A stretch of 64,000 nucleotides of DNA from Candidatus Obscuribacterales bacterium (lineage in GTDB: Bacteria > Cyanobacteriota > Vampirovibrionia > Obscuribacterales > Obscuribacteraceae): contig JAIEOQ010000004.1 of assembly GCA_019750335.1 (NCBI GenBank), positions 1-64,000 of the forward strand, read 5' to 3'. This document shows positions 16,626 through 24,397 of the stretch, in pieces. The notes under the pieces are model-generated. The model was not told the DNA's origin and did no database searches. It worked only from the letters and a program-made list of their open reading frames with translations. The translations under genes and the position numbers were made by a program. The stretch's first letter is position 1; each line of letters opens with the position of its first letter.

Positions 16626-17201
16626 ATGCAATTGCGTTATGGATTCCTGGTCTTTGCTTTGGTCGGGTCTTTTGCTGCTTGTCCGCAGCCTGGCTACGGA
16701 CAATACTCATCTTACCAAAATGAGCCTCAAGCAGCTAATTCTAAACCCAGCAATAAGCTCAGCGGTTGGTTCCAGCGTTATGACGACGTTCGGCGACGAG
16801 CGCAAATGAATCCGGTGCAGAAGCAGCAGGCCGATGCCATACTCTCGCGCAAGCTGTCCTTATTCATGCCCGGTCCGGAAAAAATGGCTGGTAAGGAAAT
16901 ATTGACCAATTTGGCTCAACGTTACCAACAAGCAGCTGCTTCTCTACGCGCACTACCTGTAATACCGGAAACGAAGAAGCTGCAACAAGCTTATTTTCAG
17001 TATTTTGATACGGCGATGAATCTATTTGTAGATTATCTGCGTGTACAGGATAACCTGCTTGCCGTCGATGCTAACGGTCAAGCCATTGCCGGACAGCTGA
17101 TTCAACGAAAAGCCAGTCTTGAATCTTTGGAACAATATTGCAAACAGTTGGATGGAGAACTGCGAGCCAGCTACGGCGTAGCACCTTATCGCTATCAATA
17201 A
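16626..17201 (+). CDS. Exported hypothetical protein
   Basis: 191 aa with a signal peptide (LRYGFLVFALVGSFAAC); the Cys at residue 19 could be lipid-modified, although the preceding residues are a poor lipobox. The mature part is Gln-rich and helical (QKQQADAILSRKLSLF, then LVDYLRVQDNLLAVD), suggesting a helical bundle. It is divergent from the HslV-like gene, with 85 bases between the starts, and converges with the DUF389 gene by a 7-base overlap. Family not recognised. Confidence 0.65.
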   Translation: MQLRYGFLVFALVGSFAACPQPGYGQYSSYQNEPQAANSKPSNKLSGWFQRYDDVRRRAQMNPVQKQQADAILSRKLSLFMPGPEKMAGKEILTNLAQRYQQAAASLRALPVIPETKKLQQAYFQYFDTAMNLFVDYLRVQDNLLAVDANGQAIAGQLIQRKASLESLEQYCKQLDGELRASYGVAPYRYQ

Positions 17202-18196
17202 TCTGATTTCGGCAGGTTTTGATCGGTGTTTTTAGCGTTAATTTCTATAGAAGGGATTATGCGCAGTTTGAATTCGATCGGTATGCCCATTTCTCTTGCT
17301 AAAAAATCCTGTACCAATGCTACTTGATTGTTGTTGATTGGTTGCTCCGGAGCCAGAACTGTCGCAATAACTCTGGTCGGTCGCTGAAAACGTTTTACCT
17401 GCACTTCTTGCAGCTGTAAATCTCGAAAAGTGAAGGTCTTTTCTTTTAGCACGCTCTTTATTTTGCTGCTGATTTGATTTTCTAAAATTAGTTCTCTCAT
17501 ACTCAGTGCCAAAGGAATAACAAGCAATAGGCTAAATGCCGAAGAAATGAGCAATCCCCTTTTTGCCTGTTTCAGCGGTATATAACCTTTAAGTAAAAAA
17601 ACCAGCGCTCCGGCAATTGTAATTCCCACCAAATTCGTGGCGTAGAGTAAAGCTGCTCCTGCTGCAACCGAGCTGGAGTTGTGGGCAATACCGATGCCGA
17701 TGACACTCAACGGCGGTACGAGGGCGACTGCTATGGCTACTCCGGCTAAAGTGTCGGAAAGATTCTCGTCCGACTGACAATAAGCGCCAATTGCGCCTGC
17801 TGTCATTGCTACGCCGAGATCAAGCAAAGTTGGGTGAACCCTGCTAATAATTTCGGGCGTTAACTCCAAAGATTGAAAAAGCAATCCGAGAGTTAATGAT
17901 ATTGCAATGCCGATCAGAGTCCCGATCAGTAACGTAAAGAGCGCCCTGACCAGCAATCGCATATCAGCAGTAAGAATCGCTAAGGATAATCCGGTGAGAG
18001 GGCGCATCAGTGGCGCTATAATCATGGCCCCAATAATCACTGCAGGGCTGTTTTGCAATAGTCCAAGTGTTGCGATAAAAGCTGAGCCGGCCAGAAATAC
18101 CAAAAAATTCAGATCCAAAGCGCTCATTGATTCCAGTCGTGCCTGCAAAGCCAGCAGTTTGGATTCTTCGACGTGAGGCAATAAGGGCGGCATCAA
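17195..18196 (-). CDS. DUF389 / TIGR00341-type membrane protein
   Basis: 333 aa with about six membrane segments. The signature FLVFLAGSAFIATLGLL, then NSPAVIIGAMIIAPLM and PLTGLSLAI, is typical of DUF389 proteins, whose function is not established. The C-terminal 90 residues form a soluble domain (VQVKRFQRPTRVIATVLAPE). Its ATG follows the stop of the transglutaminase gene with no gap, so it is probably the last gene of the MoxR-DUF58-transglutaminase run. Whether it works with them is unknown. Confidence 0.85.
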   Translation of the reverse strand: MMPPLLPHVEESKLLALQARLESMSALDLNFLVFLAGSAFIATLGLLQNSPAVIIGAMIIAPLMRPLTGLSLAILTADMRLLVRALFTLLIGTLIGIAISLTLGLLFQSLELTPEIISRVHPTLLDLGVAMTAGAIGAYCQSDENLSDTLAGVAIAVALVPPLSVIGIGIAHNSSSVAAGAALLYATNLVGITIAGALVFLLKGYIPLKQAKRGLLISSAFSLLLVIPLALSMRELILENQISSKIKSVLKEKTFTFRDLQLQEVQVKRFQRPTRVIATVLAPEQPINNNQVALVQDFLAREMGIPIEFKLRIIPSIEINAKNTDQNLPKSDY

Positions 18197-20536
18197 TTAT
18201 TCCTTTATCTGTGCTGAAAGAGCATTGATTTCAGCACTAAGCTCTGTTAATTGTTTTAAGCTTGTTTTTCGACCGAAAACAATCGAATTATATTCGTTGA
18301 TGAACATTTTCGCACAATCATGAAGTTGGTTAAATAAAGGGGTGTTGCCCTTAGTTAATTGCTGAGCAAGCTCAGCAATTAACTCTTCAGGCGTTTGGCT
18401 CTCATCGAAGCTTAATCCGAACCGTTTTAACCGTTTTGCCGTTCTTTCATAAATTCGGCTTGCCGGATGCATGCGGCGTTGCTTTTGATATGCAGCGATC
18501 AGTGAGCGGCAGGCCACAAGCAACGGTGCACTGAACAAAATAAATGCTGCTACTGCAAAAATTGTTTGTAGCGGATCGAGATTAAGTCTTAAATTCGGAG
18601 ATGGTTCTTGTTTTTTTGTTGAAAAAGTTTTTTCCATTTCTTTGCGCAGCGCGGTTACATAATGTTCTTGTTCAACCGGTTTGCCGGGCAAAATACCGCC
18701 CGGCGCTGCATCAAAAGGAATCCAGCCGACTTGAGGAATGAAAATTTCTCCCCAAGCATGAGCATCTTTTTCACGGATCTGTCTTTGTCCGGAAAGCGTA
18801 TTGAATGTACCGGGGCCGTAACCCACGGCTAAGCGCGAAGGAATGCCGATTGAACGACAAAGCAAAACGAATGCCGAAGCAAAATCTTTACAGTCACCGC
18901 ATTTTTCTTTGAATAAAAAACTATCGACACAGTTTTTCTCCGCGCTTCGTTTTCCGCTTTCAATCCGGGTCTTGTATTGATAATGGCGACGAAGATATTG
19001 CGCTATGCCCTCGCTTTGTGCAAACCAGTTACCTGATTCTGCTCTTATTTTTTCACTCAGACGATAAGTCTTTTCTTCTTGCGCTTCCGGAATTTGCAGA
19101 AAATTCTCCATATTTTTTTGCAATGCAGCTTCTTCTTTTGCTGATAGGCGGTTTATTTCGCGTAAAGCTTCGAAATTGTAAATTGGTAATTGTGAGTGAA
19201 CGGTGTAAGAAATATGCGCTGAAAGTTTCAAAATGGTTTTGATTGTTCCTGACTGCTCCAAGAATAAGCGTTGGGCCGGGAACTCAATTTCATTTGGAAA
19301 ACCGGCGAATATCAGGCTGTTGCCGCTATAAGATTTGATTGTGTATTTTTGGACTAAACCAATAGACGGAACTTTTTGCGGTAATGATAAAAGCTTTTGA
19401 TTTTCTACGGGGAAATAATCGCTGTATTCTTTTTTGAGAATGGTAGGCTGAGCGGCTTTGACGCTCCAGCGTTGCCCGTCGAAAGTATCGAAATATGCTC
19501 GCTTGAAATAGACTGTACGATTACATTCGCTGTCGAATAAAACATCTGTGGATTGCGGCGAAGCTTGATCAACGGCAAAAGTATCTTCGTTTTTGTTAGT
19601 TAAAGACGATTGTTTTGCTTCACTTGCAGAGGGCGGTGGTGCTGGTAGCGCTTTGGCTTTTGCTGTTTGTGCGGTTACTTGTTTATTTGGCGGAGCTTGT
19701 TTCTGTTTGATTAATAGGTGCGAGGCTTCTTCTTTGAGTTCGGCGTTTTCGGCCCTTTCTCCTGGTTTTGCTTCTCTGTATGTTCTGCGTACTTTCTTAA
19801 AAGCTCTTGTTTTTGATGAAGCTGCTTGTTTTGCCTGTTTTATTTCGTCCCCATACTTGAGAAAGTAGCAAAGCTGTGCGGTTAGCTCATCGGCTATTGA
19901 TTCGGCTCTTGGATTTGCCGCGAAAAAGCAAAGCATAAAAGCGAGGAGCAGGAGCAGCGGTTTGAATATGTTGCCGGCTGTTTCGGAATTTTTTGTATCG
20001 ACAGCAAACTGATTTTGGCAGTTTAGGATCAAAATAATAGCGACAAAAAGCAGGCAGATCATCGCTGTTAACCCAAAAAGCCACCCGTGTCCCTGTGAGC
20101 AAGCCAGAAATAGAAGAACAAGATTGAGAGCCAAAGAAAAATTAAAGTCGAAACGAGTTCGTAATTCAAAGCTGTGACTGGCAAACAAGCCGGCAACCAG
20201 ATAGAGTGTCGGCGACAAAAGCTCAAGGTGTCCGCCGGATATTTGATTCTGCAAATTGTTGTAAAACCAGAGACAAAAAGTTATGACGCTGATGATACCT
20301 AATATTTCAAGTCCAATCTGTTTGCGCTCTCGAAAGTAGTAGCTAAAAGAAGCACCGCTCAAAGCAATCCAAATGTTCATGACTAAGAGCGGTAATTGAA
20401 CTGTACCGATTGTCAGAGTCGCTGTCTGTCCTGGAGCCAAAGCGATTAAAACGAAGCTGCATGAGGCGAGCAGTCCCCAGAGAATGCGCAAGGATAAAGA
20501 ATTCTCCGCTTTTTGAGATTTGTCAAAAAATTTCAT
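18197..20536 (-). CDS. Membrane-bound transglutaminase-like protein (TgpA-like)
   Basis: 779 aa. About six N-terminal membrane segments (residues 20-220) are followed by an extracytoplasmic region with a Lys/Ala-rich linker, a transglutaminase-like papain fold, one more membrane helix near 690 and a C-terminal cytoplasmic DUF4129-like segment. The catalytic triad is visible: Cys in KCGDCKDFASA, His in KDAHAWGE and Asp in WIPFDAAPGG. Such proteins accompany MoxR and DUF58 genes and act on envelope substrates that are mostly unknown. The start at 20536 makes an ATGA overlap with the DUF58 stop. Confidence 0.88.
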   Translation of the reverse strand: MKFFDKSQKAENSLSLRILWGLLASCSFVLIALAPGQTATLTIGTVQLPLLVMNIWIALSGASFSYYFRERKQIGLEILGIISVITFCLWFYNNLQNQISGGHLELLSPTLYLVAGLFASHSFELRTRFDFNFSLALNLVLLFLACSQGHGWLFGLTAMICLLFVAIILILNCQNQFAVDTKNSETAGNIFKPLLLLLAFMLCFFAANPRAESIADELTAQLCYFLKYGDEIKQAKQAASSKTRAFKKVRRTYREAKPGERAENAELKEEASHLLIKQKQAPPNKQVTAQTAKAKALPAPPPSASEAKQSSLTNKNEDTFAVDQASPQSTDVLFDSECNRTVYFKRAYFDTFDGQRWSVKAAQPTILKKEYSDYFPVENQKLLSLPQKVPSIGLVQKYTIKSYSGNSLIFAGFPNEIEFPAQRLFLEQSGTIKTILKLSAHISYTVHSQLPIYNFEALREINRLSAKEEAALQKNMENFLQIPEAQEEKTYRLSEKIRAESGNWFAQSEGIAQYLRRHYQYKTRIESGKRSAEKNCVDSFLFKEKCGDCKDFASAFVLLCRSIGIPSRLAVGYGPGTFNTLSGQRQIREKDAHAWGEIFIPQVGWIPFDAAPGGILPGKPVEQEHYVTALRKEMEKTFSTKKQEPSPNLRLNLDPLQTIFAVAAFILFSAPLLVACRSLIAAYQKQRRMHPASRIYERTAKRLKRFGLSFDESQTPEELIAELAQQLTKGNTPLFNQLHDCAKMFINEYNSIVFGRKTSLKQLTELSAEINALSAQIKE

Positions 20537-21702
20537 AGACAGCACAGTTCCACTTCGTTGCGAAAATAAGCTAGAGGTGTTTTGGCAGTTTGCTGCCCGC
20601 ATTGTTCAATCAAACACACGCTACCTGATGTCGCTGCCGGCGCTATGGCAATTAAAATTCGTCCGGATGGCGAATGATTTATTCGTGAGGGCAAAGCTGC
20701 GCTAGCAAAGGGCATCACTCTCGATAACATTTCGGGAATACTTCTGCCGCTTACTTTATTAACAAGACCGGTTCTTGTGCCGCCGCTCAGCTGCGGTGTG
20801 ATGATCAGGCTTGGCTCCAGTCCGAGATTCTGTCCGTAGCTAGCCAGACAATAGGCAGCTGTTACTGCAAGTTCGAACTGTTCGTCAGACGACCATGGTA
20901 GTTCCAAATCAAGAATAAGATCGAAGCTCTGGGAGCTTTCGCTTTCAAACTGCCGAACCATGAACTTGCCTGCTTTAGCTGTTGAAGCCCAGTGTATATG
21001 GCTAAGATTATCTCTTGCGGAAAAATCACGGAGTCCACGCAAATTAATCGATTGGTTGAATGAGTGTTGCCGGGTGATAATCTGGCCGCTGCTGCTATTG
21101 TTTGTTGTTAGCAACTGCAAAAAATGTCCGTTTAGGCGAAATAAGGGAGGATGTACGGTTATGGTTCGCAAGCCGGAGCTTTCAGCGGTCAGAGTCCGCC
21201 GGCACCAAGCAAAAGCAAGTGGAAAACAGCTTCTTATCTCTAAACCTTTAATGTCGAAAACACCACGCGGAAGTTGAGCCGTAGAAATCGTCGTATCAAG
21301 ACCTTTGTCTGACAATGCGGCGCTCAGTGGAATGGATAACAATTTGTTTTTGAAGGTCGCGCCTTGCCAAGGATGTCGTTCCAAAAGTAAGTGGACTTGG
21401 CAAATTCCCGGTGGAAGCAAAAATGCGAGCAGTCTCCAAGTCTTATTTAGTTGTAGATGAATTTTCAGCTCGCTAATTGTATTTGGTATTACAGGCAGTG
21501 CTATATCTACTGCTCCCTCAAAGCAGAGTACGGAAAGCAGAGGCAGCGTAATGCCAACTATTAAGGAGGAGAGCAACGCGGCAGGGAGCAGATAACACCA
21601 TTCATTGCCGATGAAAGCTGACGCTAAATATAGAAGAACGCAGTAAGCGGCAGCGATAAAAGCAGCCGGTCTTAACTCGATAGAGCAGCTTCTTATTTGC
21701 AT
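20533..21702 (-). CDS. DUF58 domain protein
   Basis: 389 aa. Two hydrophobic segments near the N-terminus (AAFIAAAYCVLLYLASAF and LLPAALLSSLIVGITL) are followed by a beta-rich region. The DUF58 core is LRGLRDFSARDNLSHIHW and KFMVRQFE. The family forms a von Willebrand A-like fold and is almost always encoded with MoxR ATPases. I placed the start at 21702, 4 bases after the MoxR stop; an ATG 42 bases upstream lies inside moxR and adds a basic stretch. It couples to the transglutaminase gene by ATGA. Confidence 0.88.
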   Translation of the reverse strand: MQIRSCSIELRPAAFIAAAYCVLLYLASAFIGNEWCYLLPAALLSSLIVGITLPLLSVLCFEGAVDIALPVIPNTISELKIHLQLNKTWRLLAFLLPPGICQVHLLLERHPWQGATFKNKLLSIPLSAALSDKGLDTTISTAQLPRGVFDIKGLEIRSCFPLAFAWCRRTLTAESSGLRTITVHPPLFRLNGHFLQLLTTNNSSSGQIITRQHSFNQSINLRGLRDFSARDNLSHIHWASTAKAGKFMVRQFESESSQSFDLILDLELPWSSDEQFELAVTAAYCLASYGQNLGLEPSLIITPQLSGGTRTGLVNKVSGRSIPEMLSRVMPFASAALPSRINHSPSGRILIAIAPAATSGSVCLIEQCGQQTAKTPLAYFRNEVELCCL

Positions 21703-21706
21703 GTGA

Positions 21707-22663
21707 TTACTTTGGAATAGGTATTGTTTCCAAAATCGTTTCAATGATTTCGGAATAGCTGATGCGCTGCGATTTTATTTGCGGAATGATTCGGTGACCG
21801 AAAACGTAAGGGGCGAGTTTCTTCACGTCGTCGGGCGTGACAAAATCACGACCTTCTAAAAAAGCCGAAGCTTGAGCGGCTTTGAGCAGGAGCTGACTGC
21901 CGCGTGGGCTGACTCCTAACGCGATTGAGCTGTTTGCACGAGTTACACCGGCGATCTTCACAATGTAATGTACTAAAGATTCGTGTACGGCTATGTTTTT
22001 TACAGCGGTTTGAATGGCGATTACCTCTTCCAAAGTCACTACTGGACCTACTGAAAAGGCACCGGTTTGCAGAGTCTTAAAAAGAATCGCCGCTTCGTCT
22101 GAAGCTGTCGGATAACCCAGCGATAGTGCAATCATGAATCGATCGATTTGCGCTTCGGGCAAAGGAAATGTGCCGAGCTGTTCGATGGGGTTTGCTGTGG
22201 CAATCACGAAAAAGAGATCGGGCAAATGACGGGTGGTACCATCAGTAGTGACTTGCCGCTCCTCCATCGCTTCTAAAAGGCTTGATTGTGTGCGCGGATT
22301 AGCTCTATTTATTTCGTCCGCTAAAAGTATATTGCTGAAAATTGGACCGGGTAAAAAACGAAACTCAGATTCTTTTTGGTCGAAAATATTCAAGCCGCAA
22401 ATATCGGCAGGCAGTAGATCGGGCGTACACTGAATCCTCTTGAAGCTGCCGTGAATCGATTGAGCCAAGCTTTTGGCTAAAAGGGTTTTGCCGACTCCGG
22501 GGACGTCTTCAATAAGCACATGCCCGCCTGCTAAAAGAGCGATTAGCGCCAACTTGGCTGACTTTTCCTGACCAACCAAAACCGAATTCATATTTTTAAG
22601 CAAAGATTGCGCTTTAGGCACTAGGTCCGGGGCTATTCCAATGGTTGTGCTTGATTGATTCAC
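21707..22663 (-). CDS. MoxR-type AAA+ ATPase
   Basis: 318 aa. Walker A is GVPGVGKTLLAKSLA-like (DVPGVGKTLLAK), Walker B is LLADEINRANPRTQ, and sensor 1 is FVIATANPIEQ; the arginine-rich C-terminal helical domain ends the protein. MoxR ATPases act as chaperones that mature or remodel partner proteins with von Willebrand-like domains, here presumably the DUF58 protein encoded next. First gene of the operon; its leader contains a GC-rich hairpin. Confidence 0.93.
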   Translation of the reverse strand: MNQSSTTIGIAPDLVPKAQSLLKNMNSVLVGQEKSAKLALIALLAGGHVLIEDVPGVGKTLLAKSLAQSIHGSFKRIQCTPDLLPADICGLNIFDQKESEFRFLPGPIFSNILLADEINRANPRTQSSLLEAMEERQVTTDGTTRHLPDLFFVIATANPIEQLGTFPLPEAQIDRFMIALSLGYPTASDEAAILFKTLQTGAFSVGPVVTLEEVIAIQTAVKNIAVHESLVHYIVKIAGVTRANSSIALGVSPRGSQLLLKAAQASAFLEGRDFVTPDDVKKLAPYVFGHRIIPQIKSQRISYSEIIETILETIPIPK

Positions 22664-22677
22664 ACAATATCTCTGTG

Positions 22678-22706
22678 CCGGGGGCTATTGCTGGTTATGC
22701 CCCCGG
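22678..22706. promoter_or_regulatory. GC-rich hairpin in the moxR leader
   Basis: CCGGGGGC (22678-22685) and GCCCCCGG (22699-22706) pair perfectly around a 13-base loop, 15 bases upstream of the moxR start on the minus strand. Adjacent to it lies CCCGGGCCCCGGG, which can pair in alternative ways. This may control moxR translation or form part of the neighbouring terminator. Confidence 0.5.
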
Positions 22707-22718
22707 GCCCCGGGAGCT

Positions 22719-22760
22719 AAACTAAAGGGCGCCCGGCTTGTGCCGAACGCCCTTTAGTTT
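22719..22760. terminator. Intrinsic terminator of icd
   Basis: AAACTAAAGGGCG (22719-22731) and CGCCCTTTAGTTT (22748-22760) are perfectly complementary over 13 bases, with an inner CGGC-TTGT-GCCG stem that makes a long hairpin. On the minus strand the stem ends in TTTAGTTT. It separates icd (stop at 22784) from the moxR operon. Confidence 0.82.
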
Positions 22761-22783
22761 ATTTATCTGTCACCGAGGACTGC

Positions 22784-24268
22784 TTAGTTGGAGAAAGACT
22801 TTTCACCGTTGAAGGTGCAAAGATTCTCGGTCTTGATGAAGTCCAGCTTGGCCTGATTGAACTTGTTGAGCAGTTCAATCAGATCTTGGTGAGTTACCGG
22901 GCTCATGTCTTTGCCGATAAAACGACTGCGCCAGTGGTCGGTGCAGAAGGTTTCAGGCAGACCGTCCGGATATACTTTGACACCACGATTGGTGAGCATG
23001 TGGAATGGCAGCTTGGCTGTGCCGAGCTTTTCCATCTGTTTGCCCAACTCTTCTGCCGTGCCTTTTTTCCAGTCCAAGTAAACATCGATACCGACGGTTT
23101 TCTTGTCTAGGCTTACTTGTTCTTGTTTCACGCTGCGAATGATTTCGCTTGTGGCGTTGGCGTAGCTGACCGGAGTCAGTTTTTCCGGCTTCTGTCCGAG
23201 TCTGTCGACAACAGCTTGAGCGAACTCTTTTGTGCCAACTTTCTTTTTGCTGACGCCTTCTTCGAAAATGTCATACGTGTGTACGCCATCTTCGATTGTT
23301 TTCAACCAGGCGTTGTGAACAAGTTCAGCAACATCAGGCTGATTGATATGAACAAGCATCATTACGGCGCCTAGGAGCAACCCGGACGGGTTGGCCAAGT
23401 TTTGTCCGGCGCGGCGTGGAGCGGAGCCGTGGATTGCTTCGAACATAGCGCAATGATCGCCGATATTAGCTGAACCAGCTAGACCGACTGAACCGGCAAT
23501 TTGAGCGGCTACGTCTGAAAGAATGTCGCCATAGAGGTTAGGCATAACCAGAACGTCAAAAGCTTCAGGAGTATCAGCCATTTTAGCGGCGCCGATATCG
23601 ACAATCCAAGCTTCATTTTCGATGTCCGGATATTCTTTGGCGATTTCATCGAAAATCTTGTGGAACAGACCGTCGGTCAATTTCATGATGTTGTCTTTCA
23701 TGAAACAAGTGACTTTTTTACGGTTATAGCGACGGGCGTATTCAAAAGCGTAACGAATGATCTTCTCGGAGCCAGGACGGCTGATCAACTTGAGGCATTG
23801 ATAAACTTGTTCGGTTTGTCTGTACTCAATACCGGCATACAAGTCTTCTTCATTTTCACGAACGATCACCAAATTTTGTTTCGGATATTTGGTATCGACA
23901 AAAGGGTGGTAAGCAACGCAAGGACGAACGTTGGCGTATAAGCCGAGAGTTTTACGGGTTGCTACGTTCAAGCTTTGAAAACCGCCGCCTTGTGGGGTGG
24001 TAATTGGTGCTTTTAGAAAAACTTTGGTTCGGCGAAGCGAATCCCAAGCGCCAGGTTCCATCCCGGTATTGATGCCGCTGAGATAAACCTTTTCACCAAT
24101 CTGAATCTCTTCGATTTCGATGCGGGCGCCTGCTTCTTTAAGAATATGCAGGGTGGCATCCATAATCTCAGGACCGATGCCGTCGCCTTTAGCTACGGTA
24201 ATAGGTACTTTTATTTGTGAATTATTTGACGTTTTTGCGCCCGGACTTGTTTGAGCTGCGCTTGACAT
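22784..24268 (-). CDS. icd: Isocitrate dehydrogenase, long type
   Basis: Oxidative decarboxylation of isocitrate to 2-oxoglutarate in the TCA cycle. The 494-aa protein carries PITVAKGDGIGPEIM at the N-terminus, the substrate-binding SLNVATRKTLGLYANVRP with its Ser, Asn and two Arg, and NLYGDILSDVAAQIAGSVGLAG near the active site. About 130 residues follow the catalytic core (from about 360). This C-terminal extension is typical of the Thermus/Rickettsia-type enzyme. The cofactor preference is not certain from sequence. The start is chosen by AAGGGGGAAG 6 to 8 bases upstream; an ATG 54 bases earlier has no support. Confidence 0.92.
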   Translation of the reverse strand: MSSAAQTSPGAKTSNNSQIKVPITVAKGDGIGPEIMDATLHILKEAGARIEIEEIQIGEKVYLSGINTGMEPGAWDSLRRTKVFLKAPITTPQGGGFQSLNVATRKTLGLYANVRPCVAYHPFVDTKYPKQNLVIVRENEEDLYAGIEYRQTEQVYQCLKLISRPGSEKIIRYAFEYARRYNRKKVTCFMKDNIMKLTDGLFHKIFDEIAKEYPDIENEAWIVDIGAAKMADTPEAFDVLVMPNLYGDILSDVAAQIAGSVGLAGSANIGDHCAMFEAIHGSAPRRAGQNLANPSGLLLGAVMMLVHINQPDVAELVHNAWLKTIEDGVHTYDIFEEGVSKKKVGTKEFAQAVVDRLGQKPEKLTPVSYANATSEIIRSVKQEQVSLDKKTVGIDVYLDWKKGTAEELGKQMEKLGTAKLPFHMLTNRGVKVYPDGLPETFCTDHWRSRFIGKDMSPVTHQDLIELLNKFNQAKLDFIKTENLCTFNGEKSFSN

Positions 24269-24397
24269 ATTTACTTCCCCCTTCGCCTCTTTCCATCGAG
24301 AGACCATGGCTAATGTAGGCACCGATGTGCAAAGAAATCATAACAAGCTCAAGTTAAGCAATCGCTTAATCTAATCGAATCTTAGCTATTGACCGGT

